Positions 16,328 through 24,890 of a stretch of 47,018 bases of DNA are shown here, one piece after another. Below the pieces are notes generated by a model. That model was not told where the DNA came from. It worked only from the letters and a program-made list of their open reading frames with translations, and searched no databases. The translations under genes were made by a program, and so were the position numbers. This DNA is from Pseudomonas rhizoryzae (lineage in GTDB: Bacteria > Pseudomonadota > Gammaproteobacteria > Pseudomonadales > Pseudomonadaceae), in contig NZ_SULM01000021.1 of assembly GCF_005250615.1 (NCBI RefSeq), positions 1 through 47,018 on the forward strand, written 5' to 3'. The stretch's first letter is position 1, and each line of letters starts with the position of its first letter.

Positions 16328-17620
16328 GTGCCTGTTTTTCGTTTGCTATGCCGTGTTTCGCTCTCTATCTGTCTGATCCTACCCATGGAGGTACGTGCGG
16401 ACTCCCCACCAGGCGAGGTGCTGAATGAAAGCACCCTGCGGCTATTCAAGGCCGATGCCCTGGCGGCGCGGCTTGGGGATCGGGTCCGCAGTGTCGGTCG
16501 GCCGCGCTGCGACGTTCGGCTGATCGAGATTACCTACCGCACCCGCGGCGTTCACGAGGAGCTGGCTGATGCCTCCGCGATGCTCCTGTTGCCCGAAGGG
16601 CCCCACTGCTTAGAGCCGAAGCCGTTGCTTGGCTGGGCGCGGGGGACGGAGACCCAGAGATCATCAGCCCAGGCGGAGGCCGTGGCGCAGGCCGGCAGCA
16701 GTCCCTTGATCGCGCTCTATGCTGCCCAGGGCTATGTAGTGGTGGCTACCGACTATCTCGGACTGGGCCGCTCCCGCTATCCCTTCCATCCCTATTTGCA
16801 CGCCCCCTCTGAAGCAACCGCCGTAATCGATTCTTTACGGGCGGCACGTCGAGTTACGGCGCGCCACGGCGTGGCGCTGTCTGGCCAGGTCATGTTGGCT
16901 GGCTATTCCCAAGGTGGACATGCCACCTTGGCTGCGCAACGGGCCATTGAGCAGCGCGAAGCCCAGGAATTCGATCTCGTCGCCAGTGCACCTATGTCCG
17001 GGCCCTATGCGTTGAGTCAGACCTTCCTCGATAACTGGTCAGGGCGTACGCCCGCCGGGGCCAATGTGCTGGCGCCTTATCTGTTCAGCTATACCTTGGT
17101 CGCCATGCAGCGGGTCTATGGGAATATCTACCGCCGCCCTGATGAGCTTCTGCAGCAGCCGTGGGCGGATCGTGTGGAGAGGCTTCTGCCCGGGGCGGAC
17201 ACTATTTTCAAGCTGCTGCGCGACAACGCCCTGCCCACGTCGGATCACCTTGACCGCTTGCGGCAGCCGGCCTTCACCCGAGCGTTCGTTGAAAATCCGC
17301 AACAGCCGTTCCGCCAGGCCCTGCGGCGCAATGACCTGCTGGACTGGACGCCGCGCGCCCCAACGCTGCTATGTGGCGCTACGCGGGATACGGTGGTTGA
17401 GTTCCGTAACGCGCGCACTGCTGCGCAAGCGTTCAAGGCGCGCGGCGCGCCGGTCCGGCTGCTGGATGTGGACGAGCGCATTCCGCCTGGGGTGGACGGG
17501 CTGCGGATACATACCCAGGCGGCTGCCGCAGCCTGCCTGCTGGCCACGCGTCAGGCTCTGCTCAATCCGATGCGCCACCCCGCGCCTGCCCAGTCGTTAG
17601 AGGGCAGAGGGGCAGGGTAG
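16328..17620 (+). CDS. Secreted lipase-family alpha/beta-hydrolase in the siderophore operon
   Basis: A 430-residue protein with a predicted signal peptide (MPVFRLLCRVSLSICLILP then MEVRA, cleavage before DSPP). The GTG at 16328 follows GGGAGA by 4 bases; an in-frame ATG at 16259 inside the end of pvdA would hide the signal peptide. The body resembles secretory lipases: GWARGTE, YAAQGYVVVATDYLGLG, the nucleophile motif AGYSQGGHA, an acid in CGATRDTVVE and His in RIHTQAA. It lies between the monooxygenase and the acyltransferase, 61 bp and 56 bp from them. A periplasmic hydrolase here might mature the exported peptide, for example by removing an acyl chain, or open the ferric siderophore. That is inference; a lipase with an unrelated role is possible. 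Confidence 0.88.
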   Translation: MPVFRLLCRVSLSICLILPMEVRADSPPGEVLNESTLRLFKADALAARLGDRVRSVGRPRCDVRLIEITYRTRGVHEELADASAMLLLPEGPHCLEPKPLLGWARGTETQRSSAQAEAVAQAGSSPLIALYAAQGYVVVATDYLGLGRSRYPFHPYLHAPSEATAVIDSLRAARRVTARHGVALSGQVMLAGYSQGGHATLAAQRAIEQREAQEFDLVASAPMSGPYALSQTFLDNWSGRTPAGANVLAPYLFSYTLVAMQRVYGNIYRRPDELLQQPWADRVERLLPGADTIFKLLRDNALPTSDHLDRLRQPAFTRAFVENPQQPFRQALRRNDLLDWTPRAPTLLCGATRDTVVEFRNARTAAQAFKARGAPVRLLDVDERIPPGVDGLRIHTQAAAAACLLATRQALLNPMRHPAPAQSLEGRGAG

Positions 17621-17676
17621 TAATTTCTTGAGGTCATGCTTCGTCTTTCCAACTGCTGCCCTTTGGAGAAAATGCC

Positions 17677-18660
17677 ATGACCACCCCAACTACCCTGTCG
17701 CTTCCTTCCGGCCAAGACCTCCATGGAGAGTGGAGGGAGGCTGTGCTGACCCTGAGCTTGAACGGGCGTTTTGTAGCGTCAGCGACTGGCGCGGAGGGTT
17801 GTTGGCAGATCAAGGAACTGGCGGTCGATCAAGAGTCCAGTCTCTGGTGCCTGGCCTATTGGCTGCTGTTGCGCAGCACCGTTGACAGTCTTGAATGGCG
17901 AGGCGTGTCGCCGGAGTTGGCGAATCGTAGTGGGTTGATGATCCGCCGTGCCGACGGCAGCCTGGTGACCGAGCGCACGGCGTTCTGGCAATTACCGTCC
18001 CCATGGTTGCGCCAGCCGGCCGCTACCCCTTGGCCGCAGACCTGGATATCGAGCGGCACGACCCGCCATCTTCGCCGGCCGCCCAAGCCGGACGGCGAAG
18101 TCTATCGGCGCTTCGATACCCGTTTAGCAAGCTGGATCTCCCTGCGGACGCTGGATCTGAGGATCGACCTGCCGCGCTTCAGTCGCTGGCAGAATTCGGC
18201 GCGCGTCGCTGCCTTCTGGCAGGAGGAGGGCAGTTTGGAGCAACATCGTGCCTATCTACAGCGACTCGCCGAGGATCCTCACGTCCAGCCACTGATCGGC
18301 TGCTTCGACGACGAGCCCTTCGCCTACTTCGAAGTCTACTGGGCCAAGGAGGACCGCATTGGCCCTTACTATGGTGTCGGTGACCATGATCGCGGCCTGC
18401 ACATGCTGGTCGGTGAAGAGGCGCACCGCGGACCGCACAAGGTCGCCGGTTGGCTGCCCGCCGTGGCGCACTTTCTATTCTTGGACGAGCCTCGTACTCA
18501 GCGGCTGGTTTGCGAGCCCCGTGCCGACAATGAGCGCATGATCGCTCACTTGCAGCGACAGGGCTTCTATCGACAGAAAGACTTCGATTTTCCTCACAAG
18601 CGGGCTGCTCTGATGCTCTTGGAGCGCGAGCGCTTCTTTGACCGTTGCGTGTTGGCCTGA
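17677..18660 (+). CDS. Siderophore N-acyltransferase, GNAT fold (IucB/PvdY-II-like)
   Basis: A 327-residue protein whose C-terminal half is a GNAT acyltransferase of the siderophore group: FAYFEVYWAKEDRIGPYY, then DHDRGLHMLVGEEAHRGPHK and NERMIAHLQRQGFYRQKDFD. The N-terminal 150 residues match the less conserved extra half found in IucB-type enzymes. Such enzymes acylate a hydroxylated amine to give the hydroxamate; next to a PvdA-like gene and with no formyltransferase in view, the expected product is N5-acyl-N5-hydroxyornithine, acetyl being the simplest acyl group. The ATG at 17677 follows TGGAGAA. It is last in the sigma-driven operon and converges on fhuC with a 29-bp gap. Confidence 0.9.
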   Translation: MTTPTTLSLPSGQDLHGEWREAVLTLSLNGRFVASATGAEGCWQIKELAVDQESSLWCLAYWLLLRSTVDSLEWRGVSPELANRSGLMIRRADGSLVTERTAFWQLPSPWLRQPAATPWPQTWISSGTTRHLRRPPKPDGEVYRRFDTRLASWISLRTLDLRIDLPRFSRWQNSARVAAFWQEEGSLEQHRAYLQRLAEDPHVQPLIGCFDDEPFAYFEVYWAKEDRIGPYYGVGDHDRGLHMLVGEEAHRGPHKVAGWLPAVAHFLFLDEPRTQRLVCEPRADNERMIAHLQRQGFYRQKDFDFPHKRAALMLLERERFFDRCVLA

Positions 18661-18689
18661 GCCGATGCCTGGGTAGGAGCCGAAGTCGC

Positions 18690-19457
18690 TCAGAGATGGA
18701 AACTGAGGGGCTGGCCACTCACCGGATGCGGAATGACGCCCATGGGAATGCCATAGATCGACTCGAGCGTTGGGCCGTCCATCAGAGCTTGTGGACTGCC
18801 TTGGACCAGCAGACGGCCGCTGTGCAAAGCCACCAGATGGTCGCAATAGCGCGCTGCCATGTTGATCTCGTGAAGCACTACCACCACGCCCAATTGAAAG
18901 CGATGACTGAGTTCGCGGATCAACTGCAGGACCTCGACTTGGTGCGCGATGTCCAGCGCCGAGGTCGGCTCGTCCAGCAGCAGATAATTCGTCTCCTGGG
19001 CAAGCAGCATGGCCAGCCAGACGCGTTGGCGCTCGCCGCCGGACAGACTGTCTACCAGCCGTTCTGCGAATGCCTCGGTATGGGTGAGCTGCAGCGCACG
19101 CTCGATGGCTTGGCGATCCGCCGTGCCGAAGCGACCCAGGGCGCCATGCCAGGGATAACGGCCGAAGCTGATCAGCTCCCGCACGGTGAGGCCATCGGCA
19201 GCTGGCAGCTGCTGCGGCAGATAAGCTACCCGACGGGCGAAGTCCCGATTACTCCACTGGCTCAGCGAGACCCCCTCAAAGCTAATGTCGCCAGCACTGA
19301 GCTCCTGCTGACGAGCGAGCAGTTTGATAAGTGTCGATTTGCCTGAGCCGTTGTGGCCAATGAGGCCGACGACCTGGCCATCCGGCAATTGCAGATCGAG
19401 CGGCTGCAACAGAACGCGGTCACCGAGGGTAAAGGAGGCGCCTTGGAGTTCGAACAT
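18690..19457 (-). CDS. fhuC: ABC transporter ATPase for ferric hydroxamates (FhuC-like)
   Basis: A 255-residue ATPase beginning MFELQGASFTLGDRVLLQPL. Walker A is GHNGSGKSTL, the Q-loop region is AYLPQQLPAADGLTVRELI, the signature is LSGGERQRVWLAMLLAQ, Walker B is YLLLDEPTSALD and the switch His lies in VVVLHEINMAARYCD. This is the FecE/FhuC family pattern. Longer in-frame starts exist to 19712, but the family N-terminus fits ATG at 19457; no good Shine-Dalgarno sequence precedes it. FhuB and FhuD are 10 kb away on the same strand with no ATPase of their own, so this is their likely partner. A Fur-box-like sequence lies about 50 bp upstream. Confidence 0.93.
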   Translation of the reverse strand: MFELQGASFTLGDRVLLQPLDLQLPDGQVVGLIGHNGSGKSTLIKLLARQQELSAGDISFEGVSLSQWSNRDFARRVAYLPQQLPAADGLTVRELISFGRYPWHGALGRFGTADRQAIERALQLTHTEAFAERLVDSLSGGERQRVWLAMLLAQETNYLLLDEPTSALDIAHQVEVLQLIRELSHRFQLGVVVVLHEINMAARYCDHLVALHSGRLLVQGSPQALMDGPTLESIYGIPMGVIPHPVSGQPLSFHL

Positions 19458-19502
19458 GGAAAAAGCCGCATGGAAAAGTAGAACCGGCAGCCTAAAACAA
19501 GC

Positions 19503-19518
19503 GAGAATGCTTATCAAT
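19503..19518 (-). promoter_or_regulatory. Fur-box-like sequence between fhuC and fhuF
   Basis: Read on the minus strand it is ATTGATAAGCATTCTC, nearly identical to the better Fur box upstream of entC (TTGATAAGCATTATCATT) and close to the 7-1-7 consensus TGATAAT-N-ATTATCA. It lies 46-61 bp before the fhuC start and about 240 bp before fhuF. Iron repression of fhuC is the natural reading. Confidence 0.6.
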
Positions 19519-19722
19519 GTTGCTGCTGGTGGCAAGGTGCCACTTGGCAGAAGACGATTCTGGAGTCTATCAACATGCTGGCGACGTATCCGTTCTCTTG
19601 CTTGGTCGGAGCCGCCTCCGTGTCGAGTCGAGCCGGTGGCGGACATGCCTGCGTCAGCCCCTGGATACCGCAAGCAGGCCTCGGGCGCCGCTACGCCACG
19701 ACCCTGACCCAAGGCAAGTCTG

Positions 19723-19764
19723 ATGAAACCTGATCTTCTTTTTGCCGGATCGCCGCGCCCATGA
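19723..19764 (+). CDS. Possible 13-residue leader peptide overlapping fhuF
   Basis: ATG at 19723, preceded by AAGG at 8 bases, opens a 13-codon frame (MKPDLLFAGSPRP) whose TGA overlaps the fhuF ATG in the sequence ATGA (19761-19764). The fhuF start has no Shine-Dalgarno sequence of its own, and an in-frame stop at 19731 rules out a longer fhuF. Translational coupling would explain how fhuF is started. Very short frames arise by chance, so confidence is modest. Confidence 0.35.
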   Translation: MKPDLLFAGSPRP

Positions 19765-20507
19765 TTCCCGCCCTTGCCACCTTGTTCACGGGGCCTCTTG
19801 AACCGCTATCCACAATGCTGCGCTTGCCTGAAGCGGGTAAGGATGTGGTTCCCCTCGGCCGCCTTCTGGAAGAAGGTCTGCCGGAACTCTTGCAACGCTA
19901 TGGTGGCAGCCCGGATCTAGACCAACGGGCGCTGCTTTCGGTCTGGACCAAGTTCTATTTCTCCCGGCTGATCCCTCCTGTCGTTGCGGCCTCGCTACTG
20001 CGCCGCTGGCGGCTGCCAGTCGCGGTTGATCAGTTGGGGCTAGTCTTGAATGAGGCCGGGGTGCCGGAAGCCTTCGTGCTACCCCACGGCGGCGCTGCGT
20101 TCGATGAGGCTCACCTGGACGTTCTCCAGCCATTGGTACTGGACAATCTACGGCCGTTCATCGAAAGGGCCTGTGCGCAAATAAAGCTTTCTCCGAAGGT
20201 GCTCTGGAGCAATGCGGGCAACTATCTGGAATGGTTCGTAAGCGAGTTGCGCAAAGCAGGATTCACTCCGAATCTGTTGCCGCCTTTCGAGCACTGGCTT
20301 GAGCAGCCAAGTGACGCTCAGGGTGGCCGTAATCCGCTATTCAAACCGGTAATCTACGTTGATCTGCCGCTGGCAAATGGCGCGGAGCTCTCGTCGTGGC
20401 AATGGCGGCAGCGGCGTGTCTGTTGCATCCGCTATCGGCTGCCTGGGGAAGAACTCTGCAGTAACTGTCCTCTTCTCAAAGATCCACAGCCGATGTCTTC
20501 GAGTTAG
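19761..20507 (+). CDS. fhuF: Ferric-siderophore reductase (FhuF-like)
   Basis: A 248-residue protein ending in the FhuF iron-sulfur motif: CC, ten residues, then CSNC (CCIRYRLPGEELCSNC). In E. coli FhuF this four-cysteine arrangement binds a [2Fe-2S] cluster and the protein reduces iron bound to hydroxamates in the cytoplasm, releasing Fe(II). Other visible landmarks are SVWTKFYFSRLIPPVVAASL and LWSNAGNYLEWF. The start is fixed between an upstream in-frame stop (19731) and ATG at 19761; no ribosome-binding site precedes it, but it may be coupled to the 13-codon frame before it. It is divergent from fhuC and supports the conclusion that this half of the window handles a hydroxamate. Confidence 0.93.
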   Translation: MIPALATLFTGPLEPLSTMLRLPEAGKDVVPLGRLLEEGLPELLQRYGGSPDLDQRALLSVWTKFYFSRLIPPVVAASLLRRWRLPVAVDQLGLVLNEAGVPEAFVLPHGGAAFDEAHLDVLQPLVLDNLRPFIERACAQIKLSPKVLWSNAGNYLEWFVSELRKAGFTPNLLPPFEHWLEQPSDAQGGRNPLFKPVIYVDLPLANGAELSSWQWRQRRVCCIRYRLPGEELCSNCPLLKDPQPMSSS

Positions 20508-20514
20508 GGCTGCT

Positions 20515-20920
20515 CTGTAGTGGTCTACTCACCCCGGACACCTTTTTAGGCGAAGACATTAGACCTTTCGAGACTTCGTCACCGAACCAAGTGTGGCGAG
20601 CTGATCTATGTCTGGGCGCAGGGCCGCTGGCATTAGGTTGCGGTGGTCATTGATTGGTTTGCCCGTCGTGTCGTGGGTTGGTCGCTCTCTGCCACGCCCG
20701 ATGCCGACCTGGTCATCCAGGCCTTGAAAAGGGCTTACGAGCAGCGCGGTCGGCCCCAAGAGGTGCTCTTTCACGCCAATATGGCAATCGACGCTTTCGC
20801 CAGCGGCTCTGGCGCTACCGCTTCACCCAGAGCGTGGGTAGAGCGCTTGGTTGGTCATCATCGAGTAGGGATGCATGCAGCCCGGCTAATACGCTTTCGA
20901 TACCCGCTGCTTAGGCGGTA
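20515..20920 (+). pseudogene. Decayed IS3-family transposase (OrfB integrase core) remnant
   Basis: Translating 20590-20790 in one frame gives GELIYVWAQGRWH, a TAG stop, then VAVVIDWFARRVVGWSLS followed by ATPDADLVIQALKRAYEQRG and RPQEVLFH: the retroviral-type integrase core of an IS3-group OrfB. The frame carries an internal stop at 20635, shifts after FHANMAIDAFA into the frame reading LWRYRFTQS, and lacks both ends and the final catalytic Glu region. The sequence near 20518 (TAGTGGTCTACTCACC, then GGACACC) resembles an IS3-type terminal repeat. It marks the edge between the hydroxamate locus and the accessory stretch; there is no sign that it can still move. Confidence 0.8.
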
Positions 20921-21121
20921 GGCCGCCGACATCCAGAATACCTAAGCAACCCCAGGCGAACGATGGCGGGCTGGGTGAGCCTTGGTCGAGGAGCCTCGCT
21001 GCTCCCGCTGTGCTCACTATAATCGGCGTCTGCTAGGGTGTCTCACTCCTGCTGTGCTGCAGCGGGGCAGCGCCCCGGCGCCGAGCGGTGTAACGATGAT
21101 AAAGACTAAGGGATTAGGAAC
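20921..21121. other. Intergenic, no gene seen
   Basis: About 200 bp between the transposase remnant and the next gene. A TATAAT hexamer at 21018-21023 may be a -10 element for the gene at 21122, but no good -35 lies at the right distance. GC-rich short inverted sequences occur near 21050-21090. Confidence 0.3.
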
Positions 21122-21691
21122 ATGGCAATGAATGCTGAGCCCGACGATGCCCCTGACTGGCTCGTCCATAAACGCAGCAAGGCGCGTCCGCTGGGTATCG
21201 TTACCTGTCTGGTGATCGGGAGTCTGGTTACCGTCGGCGCCCTTGAGTTGGCCAGCAAAGCGTTGCCCAAGCACAGGGTGACCGAGACAACCGCACAGCC
21301 AAATCCGTCTGTCGAAGTACTAGATCCCCAGTCCCCGAGCTCAATACCGGCCTCGAGCGGCATGGTCACCCGGACTCCGCCAATGCCAGCGGAGCCAGCC
21401 TTGGCGGCTGCAACCGCCGCGCGTCAGGAAGACCCGCGGCCTGCCGTAACCTATGGCAGGCAAACCGTCTTCAACGATCAGAACTTCACCCCTAGAGGGG
21501 CTGACAACGTGCTTCGGCTAAGCCAGCCTGCCCAGGCTCTCACACCTCCAGAAGCGCCCCCACAAAGGATGAAAGTCACCATCGTCCGGCAGACGCCTAG
21601 CATGAAGGATCGGGCCTGCTGGCCTTTCAAGTCTGGCAGCCTTGAGCAGCGCAACTGTCGCTCCTCGGTAGGGCTCAACTACCGGGATTAG
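21122..21691 (+). CDS. Hypothetical protein with one membrane segment
   Basis: A 189-residue protein that I do not recognise. Residues 1-22 are charged, 23-44 form one membrane segment (RPLGIVTCLVIGSLVTVGAL), and a long Pro/Ala-rich linker (about 50-150) leads to a compact C-terminus (MKVTIVRQTPSMKDRACWPF, then KSGSLEQRNCRSSVGLNYRD) with two cysteines. The topology suggests an inner-membrane anchor with a small periplasmic domain that could form one disulfide. ATG at 21122 follows ATTAGGAAC. Length, codon pattern and the defined C-terminal block favour a real gene, but no function can be assigned. Confidence 0.65.
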   Translation: MAMNAEPDDAPDWLVHKRSKARPLGIVTCLVIGSLVTVGALELASKALPKHRVTETTAQPNPSVEVLDPQSPSSIPASSGMVTRTPPMPAEPALAAATAARQEDPRPAVTYGRQTVFNDQNFTPRGADNVLRLSQPAQALTPPEAPPQRMKVTIVRQTPSMKDRACWPFKSGSLEQRNCRSSVGLNYRD

Positions 21692-22556
21692 GTTAGGTAC
21701 GAAAAGTCGTCGAGCGAAGGTCAGGCGAGGCGAAAAGCGCTGAGGACGCGGATCGGACTCGCGCACGAGTTCACGAGCGGTAGGTAAATGAGCATTGCGA
21801 CGGGGCCGCCTAGGCGGGGCTAACCATCCAGGCGTTCTTCAACGAAGCATCAGCAAGTGCAGGCATTTTTCGTACAGAACCTAGTCGCTTGCAGGCATTC
21901 GAGACGATGGTGGTTGCCTGCTCGTCGGTCATTGCCGAGTAGTCTCCCAAGGCCTTAATACCACCCCTATATTAGATCCAGGGTTGTCGTCTAGGGCGAC
22001 GTGCATCGGCTCAATAGCGCGGGCTGAATGGTTAGCATTCGCTCTAGAGCTTGTAGAGGTCGTAAAGGAGATACGTATGTTGCGTTTTGATGTCATTTTG
22101 ATATGGGAATGGTGTCAATCGCACCTAGCCGTTGGACTGTTACCTTCACAGGGATGATTTCGAAGGAGCTGGCGTCTGTATGTTCATGGCAAGCCTCGGA
22201 TCCATGATTCATGGCAGAGGATGGCAAGCGTCGACGTAGCGGTCAGCGGGAAGCCGTAATTCCATCGTAATAGGTTGCGTCTCCGCGGGTTTTCCAGGCT
22301 CTGGCGTGTACGGCAGATGGAAGCATCTGGATTAGGGCTAGGCAACGCTGGGCTCCGTTGGCGCTCATCCCGCGCAGCTACACCCGACTGCGCCTCATCG
22401 TATGTATCTCTTATTGGGGCCGAGTGGATTGCGATTCTGTCCGCAATGTCCAGCGGCTATCTATCCATTAAATCTTACTCTTGCACGAAGTTCTCGAAGT
22501 ACGCCGCGTCCTGCCTGGCAGGCCTTTTTTCCACGACAAAAGCGCGTGAGGAACCC
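21692..22556. other. Gene-poor interval upstream of the chemoreceptor
   Basis: About 865 bp without a convincing protein gene. It contains a 12-bp palindrome CCGCCTAGGCGG (21806-21817) and a 26-codon frame with a strong ribosome-binding site at 22077. The frame of the chemoreceptor stays open back to 22275, but that stretch has no protein-like composition. No tRNA or known RNA was recognised. Confidence 0.5.
22077..22157 (+). CDS. Possible 26-residue small protein
   Basis: AAAGGAG lies 6 bases before ATG at 22077 and opens a 26-codon frame (MLRFDVILIWEWCQSHLAVG, then LLPSQG). The ribosome-binding site is the best in the interval. The peptide is hydrophobic with two tryptophans. It could be a small membrane peptide, a leader, or chance; no homologue is known to me. 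Confidence 0.25.
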   Translation: MLRFDVILIWEWCQSHLAVGLLPSQG

Positions 22557-24188
22557 ATGCTGCAACGATTGACTATCTCGAAAAAACTCAGCCTCAGCTT
22601 CGGTACAATCCTGGCCATTATCCTGGTGCTGATTCTGTCTACCGTGTGGGGCTTCAGACAGGTGAACCAGGCCTTCCGAGCCAACCTCCGATCGCATGAG
22701 ATATTGCAGGACACCACTGCCGTATTGCTGGCCTTGGTCAATATCGAGACGGGTATGCGTGGCTTTGCTTTGACCGGTAAGGATCTCTTTCTGGGACCGC
22801 TCATCGCAGGTGGACAACAGTTCGGCGAGCGATTCCAAGAACTGCTGAAGTTGACGTCTGGCGACCCAGAGCAGCAGCGTAGGGTCACCCAGCTGGGTAC
22901 CGCTGAGGCGGATTGGAATAGCCAGTCGATCCAGCCACTACTGGACATGCGGCGTCAGGTGAATGCCGGAGCAGTGCCACTGAGCGACCTTATCGCGCGC
23001 ATCGCCACGGCCCAAGACAAGGCCAAGATGGCGGTGATGCGTGACTTAGTGGCCCAGTTAAAGGCCCGCGAGACCGAACTCCTGAACGAACATACTCAGT
23101 CGATGGACGATGCCAGAAGCCAAGTCTTGCAGGTGCTCATCATCGGCGGTGTGCTTGCAGCGCTTCTCGCCTTGGGCATCGCCTGGTCGCTGTCGCGGAC
23201 CATCAGCGGTCGCCTGACCCAGGCGGTGGTGGTGGCACGCAACATCGCCGATGGGCGCCTGGATTCGTCCATTCCTGCGAGTGGGCAGGACGAGGTGGGC
23301 CAGCTACTGGGCGCCTTCGGCCTGATGCAAGAGAAGCTGCGCGAGATGATCCAGCGCATCAAGCAGGGCACTGAACAACTGGTTGCCGCCTCCCATAGCA
23401 TTTCCACCAACGCGCAGCAGCTGTCTACCGCAGCGCGGGAGCAATCTAGCGCCGCCTCCAGCATGGCGGCGACCGTCGAGGAACTGACGGTGAGCATCAA
23501 TCACGTTTCGGACAACGCCAATGAGGCCCATGGCCTGTCTAGCGAATCAGGCCGCCTGGCCCAGGACGGTGGCAAGACCATCCAGGCCTCGGTGGACAGC
23601 ATGAAGTCCATCGCCGGCGCGGTGCAGTCCTCGGCTGCGCGAATTGGCGAGCTAGGCGAGCATTCCGAGCGGGTATCCTCCATCGTCAGTGTGATCAAAG
23701 GCATCGCTGACCAAACCAACCTGCTGGCACTCAATGCCGCCATTGAGGCCGCTCGCGCAGGCGATCAGGGTCGCGGCTTCGCCGTGGTGGCCGACGAGGT
23801 ACGTCAGCTGGCGCAGCGCACCGCCAATTCCACCCAGGAGATCGCCACCATGATCGAGAAGATCCAGGTCGCCACCCAGACGGCCATGGACGATATGGAT
23901 GTTGGTGTGCGCCAGGTCAACGGTGGCGTCAGTCTGGCCAACCAGGCCGGTGACGCAGTGGTCAGCATCAACAATTCCTCGGGCAGTGTGGTCCGCGTAG
24001 TCAATCAGATTTCCCTCGCCCTGCGCGAACAAACTGCCGCCAGCCAGGACGTGGCGCGCACCGTGGAACGCATCGCTCAGATGGCGCAGCAGAACAGCGA
24101 GGCCATCGGCGAGACGGTACAGACTGCGGTCTCGCTGGATGCCCTGGCCAATGAGCTGAATCGGCACATCGGACACTTCAGGCTATAG
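22557..24188 (+). CDS. Methyl-accepting chemotaxis protein with CHASE3-type sensor
   Basis: A 543-residue chemoreceptor. ATG at 22557 follows TGAGGA by 5 bases; the open frame upstream is not protein-like. Membrane segments lie at about 12-32 and 190-212. The periplasmic part between them contains [20 protein letters not shown], the CHASE3 signature. A HAMP linker (about 213-265) leads to the cytoplasmic signalling domain, with the conserved hairpin tip [20 protein letters not shown] and [20 protein letters not shown]. It should modulate the CheA kinase. No che genes are nearby, so it is an orphan receptor; its ligand is unknown. Its place between two siderophore loci does not by itself imply iron sensing. 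Confidence 0.95.
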   Translation: MLQRLTISKKLSLSFGTILAIILVLILSTVWGFRQVNQAFRANLRSHEILQDTTAVLLALVNIETGMRGFALTGKDLFLGPLIAGGQQFGERFQELLKLTSGDPEQQRRVTQLGTAEADWNSQSIQPLLDMRRQVNAGAVPLSDLIARIATAQDKAKMAVMRDLVAQLKARETELLNEHTQSMDDARSQVLQVLIIGGVLAALLALGIAWSLSRTISGRLTQAVVVARNIADGRLDSSIPASGQDEVGQLLGAFGLMQEKLREMIQRIKQGTEQLVAASHSISTNAQQLSTAAREQSSAASSMAATVEELTVSINHVSDNANEAHGLSSESGRLAQDGGKTIQASVDSMKSIAGAVQSSAARIGELGEHSERVSSIVSVIKGIADQTNLLALNAAIEAARAGDQGRGFAVVADEVRQLAQRTANSTQEIATMIEKIQVATQTAMDDMDVGVRQVNGGVSLANQAGDAVVSINNSSGSVVRVVNQISLALREQTAASQDVARTVERIAQMAQQNSEAIGETVQTAVSLDALANELNRHIGHFRL

Positions 24189-24672
24189 ACGCTCAAGGTG
24201 GCAATGACCCTTAGTGAGGTGTTTCAGAAGTTACCTGCACAATGTTGGCGGGGCTTTTCGCCGCAGAGGGGTACCTCCCTGGCGGCGTTGCCACTCCTCG
24301 CCATAGCCCTGCTATGACTCGTCACGGCGCCTGATCAGGTCGGAGCGCCGACCCGCCAAAAAATCACTCGCCAATTCTTGTACGAACTTTTGAAACACCG
24401 CACTAGGGCACCCTGTGGGAACTCTGTTTTTACCGCTTACATTGGTGAGCTGGAGCTGGGTGCCTGAGGGAAATTCGGCGCGCTGAAGGCCTTTGCGGCT
24501 CGGTGCGTGAAGGTAGGGCTGTGTTTCAGCGCTCACGCACCGTCCAGCCCATGCTCAAGAGAGCTGGCAAGCGCGGCTAAAGTAGCTCGGTGCCTCGGGT
24601 AGCCATTGGCCGAGGTACTGAGCAAGGGGGCGCGGCTCAGGGTCACCTGACGATGATCGTGAGCCTTGACCG
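24189..24672. other. Gene-poor interval after the chemoreceptor
   Basis: About 480 bp with no convincing gene. A 74-codon frame on the minus strand (24312-24536, GTG start) lacks a ribosome-binding site and resembles nothing I know. Short GC-rich inverted sequences near 24247-24290 could end chemoreceptor transcription, but none has a clear T-run. Confidence 0.4.
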
Positions 24673-24885
24673 TCATTCCAGCTTGCGGGCGATGCTACGA
24701 ACCATCTGCAAGGGCTGGCGACTCTGGATCACGTCGAGCAAGAGGTCCCGCTGACGCTTCGGCAACTGTTTGATGCAGCGTCTCGCGGTTGCGCGGACCG
24801 CTTCATCGGTGCCGTGAATACGGGCGGCCAGTAGAAGGGCTAGCGTGCAGTAGGACAGGTCGCGCTCTGGGGTGACGTTGGGCAT
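24673..24885 (-). CDS. Small conserved-looking hypothetical protein (70 aa)
   Basis: MPNVTPERDLSYCTLALLLA begins a 70-residue, basic, helical protein ending QMVRSIARKLE. ATG at 24885 is 5 bp beyond the stop codon of the YedK-like pseudogene on the same strand, so the two were probably one transcript. A longer frame upstream to 25053 runs antiparallel through the pseudogene and is arginine-rich noise. I do not recognise a domain; the alternating Leu/Arg helices (AVRATARRCIKQLPKRQRDL) could suit a small regulatory or nucleic-acid-binding protein, which is only a guess. Confidence 0.6.
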   Translation of the reverse strand: MPNVTPERDLSYCTLALLLAARIHGTDEAVRATARRCIKQLPKRQRDLLLDVIQSRQPLQMVRSIARKLE

Positions 24886-24890
24886 TGTGC

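Noticed and set aside
22275-22556. N-terminal extension of the chemoreceptor frame by 94 codons
   Set aside because: Not protein-like, and the ATG at 22557 has a good Shine-Dalgarno sequence and gives a proper first membrane segment.
24312-24536. A 74-codon minus-strand frame after the chemoreceptor
   Set aside because: GTG start with no ribosome-binding site, no known similarity; not enough to call a gene.
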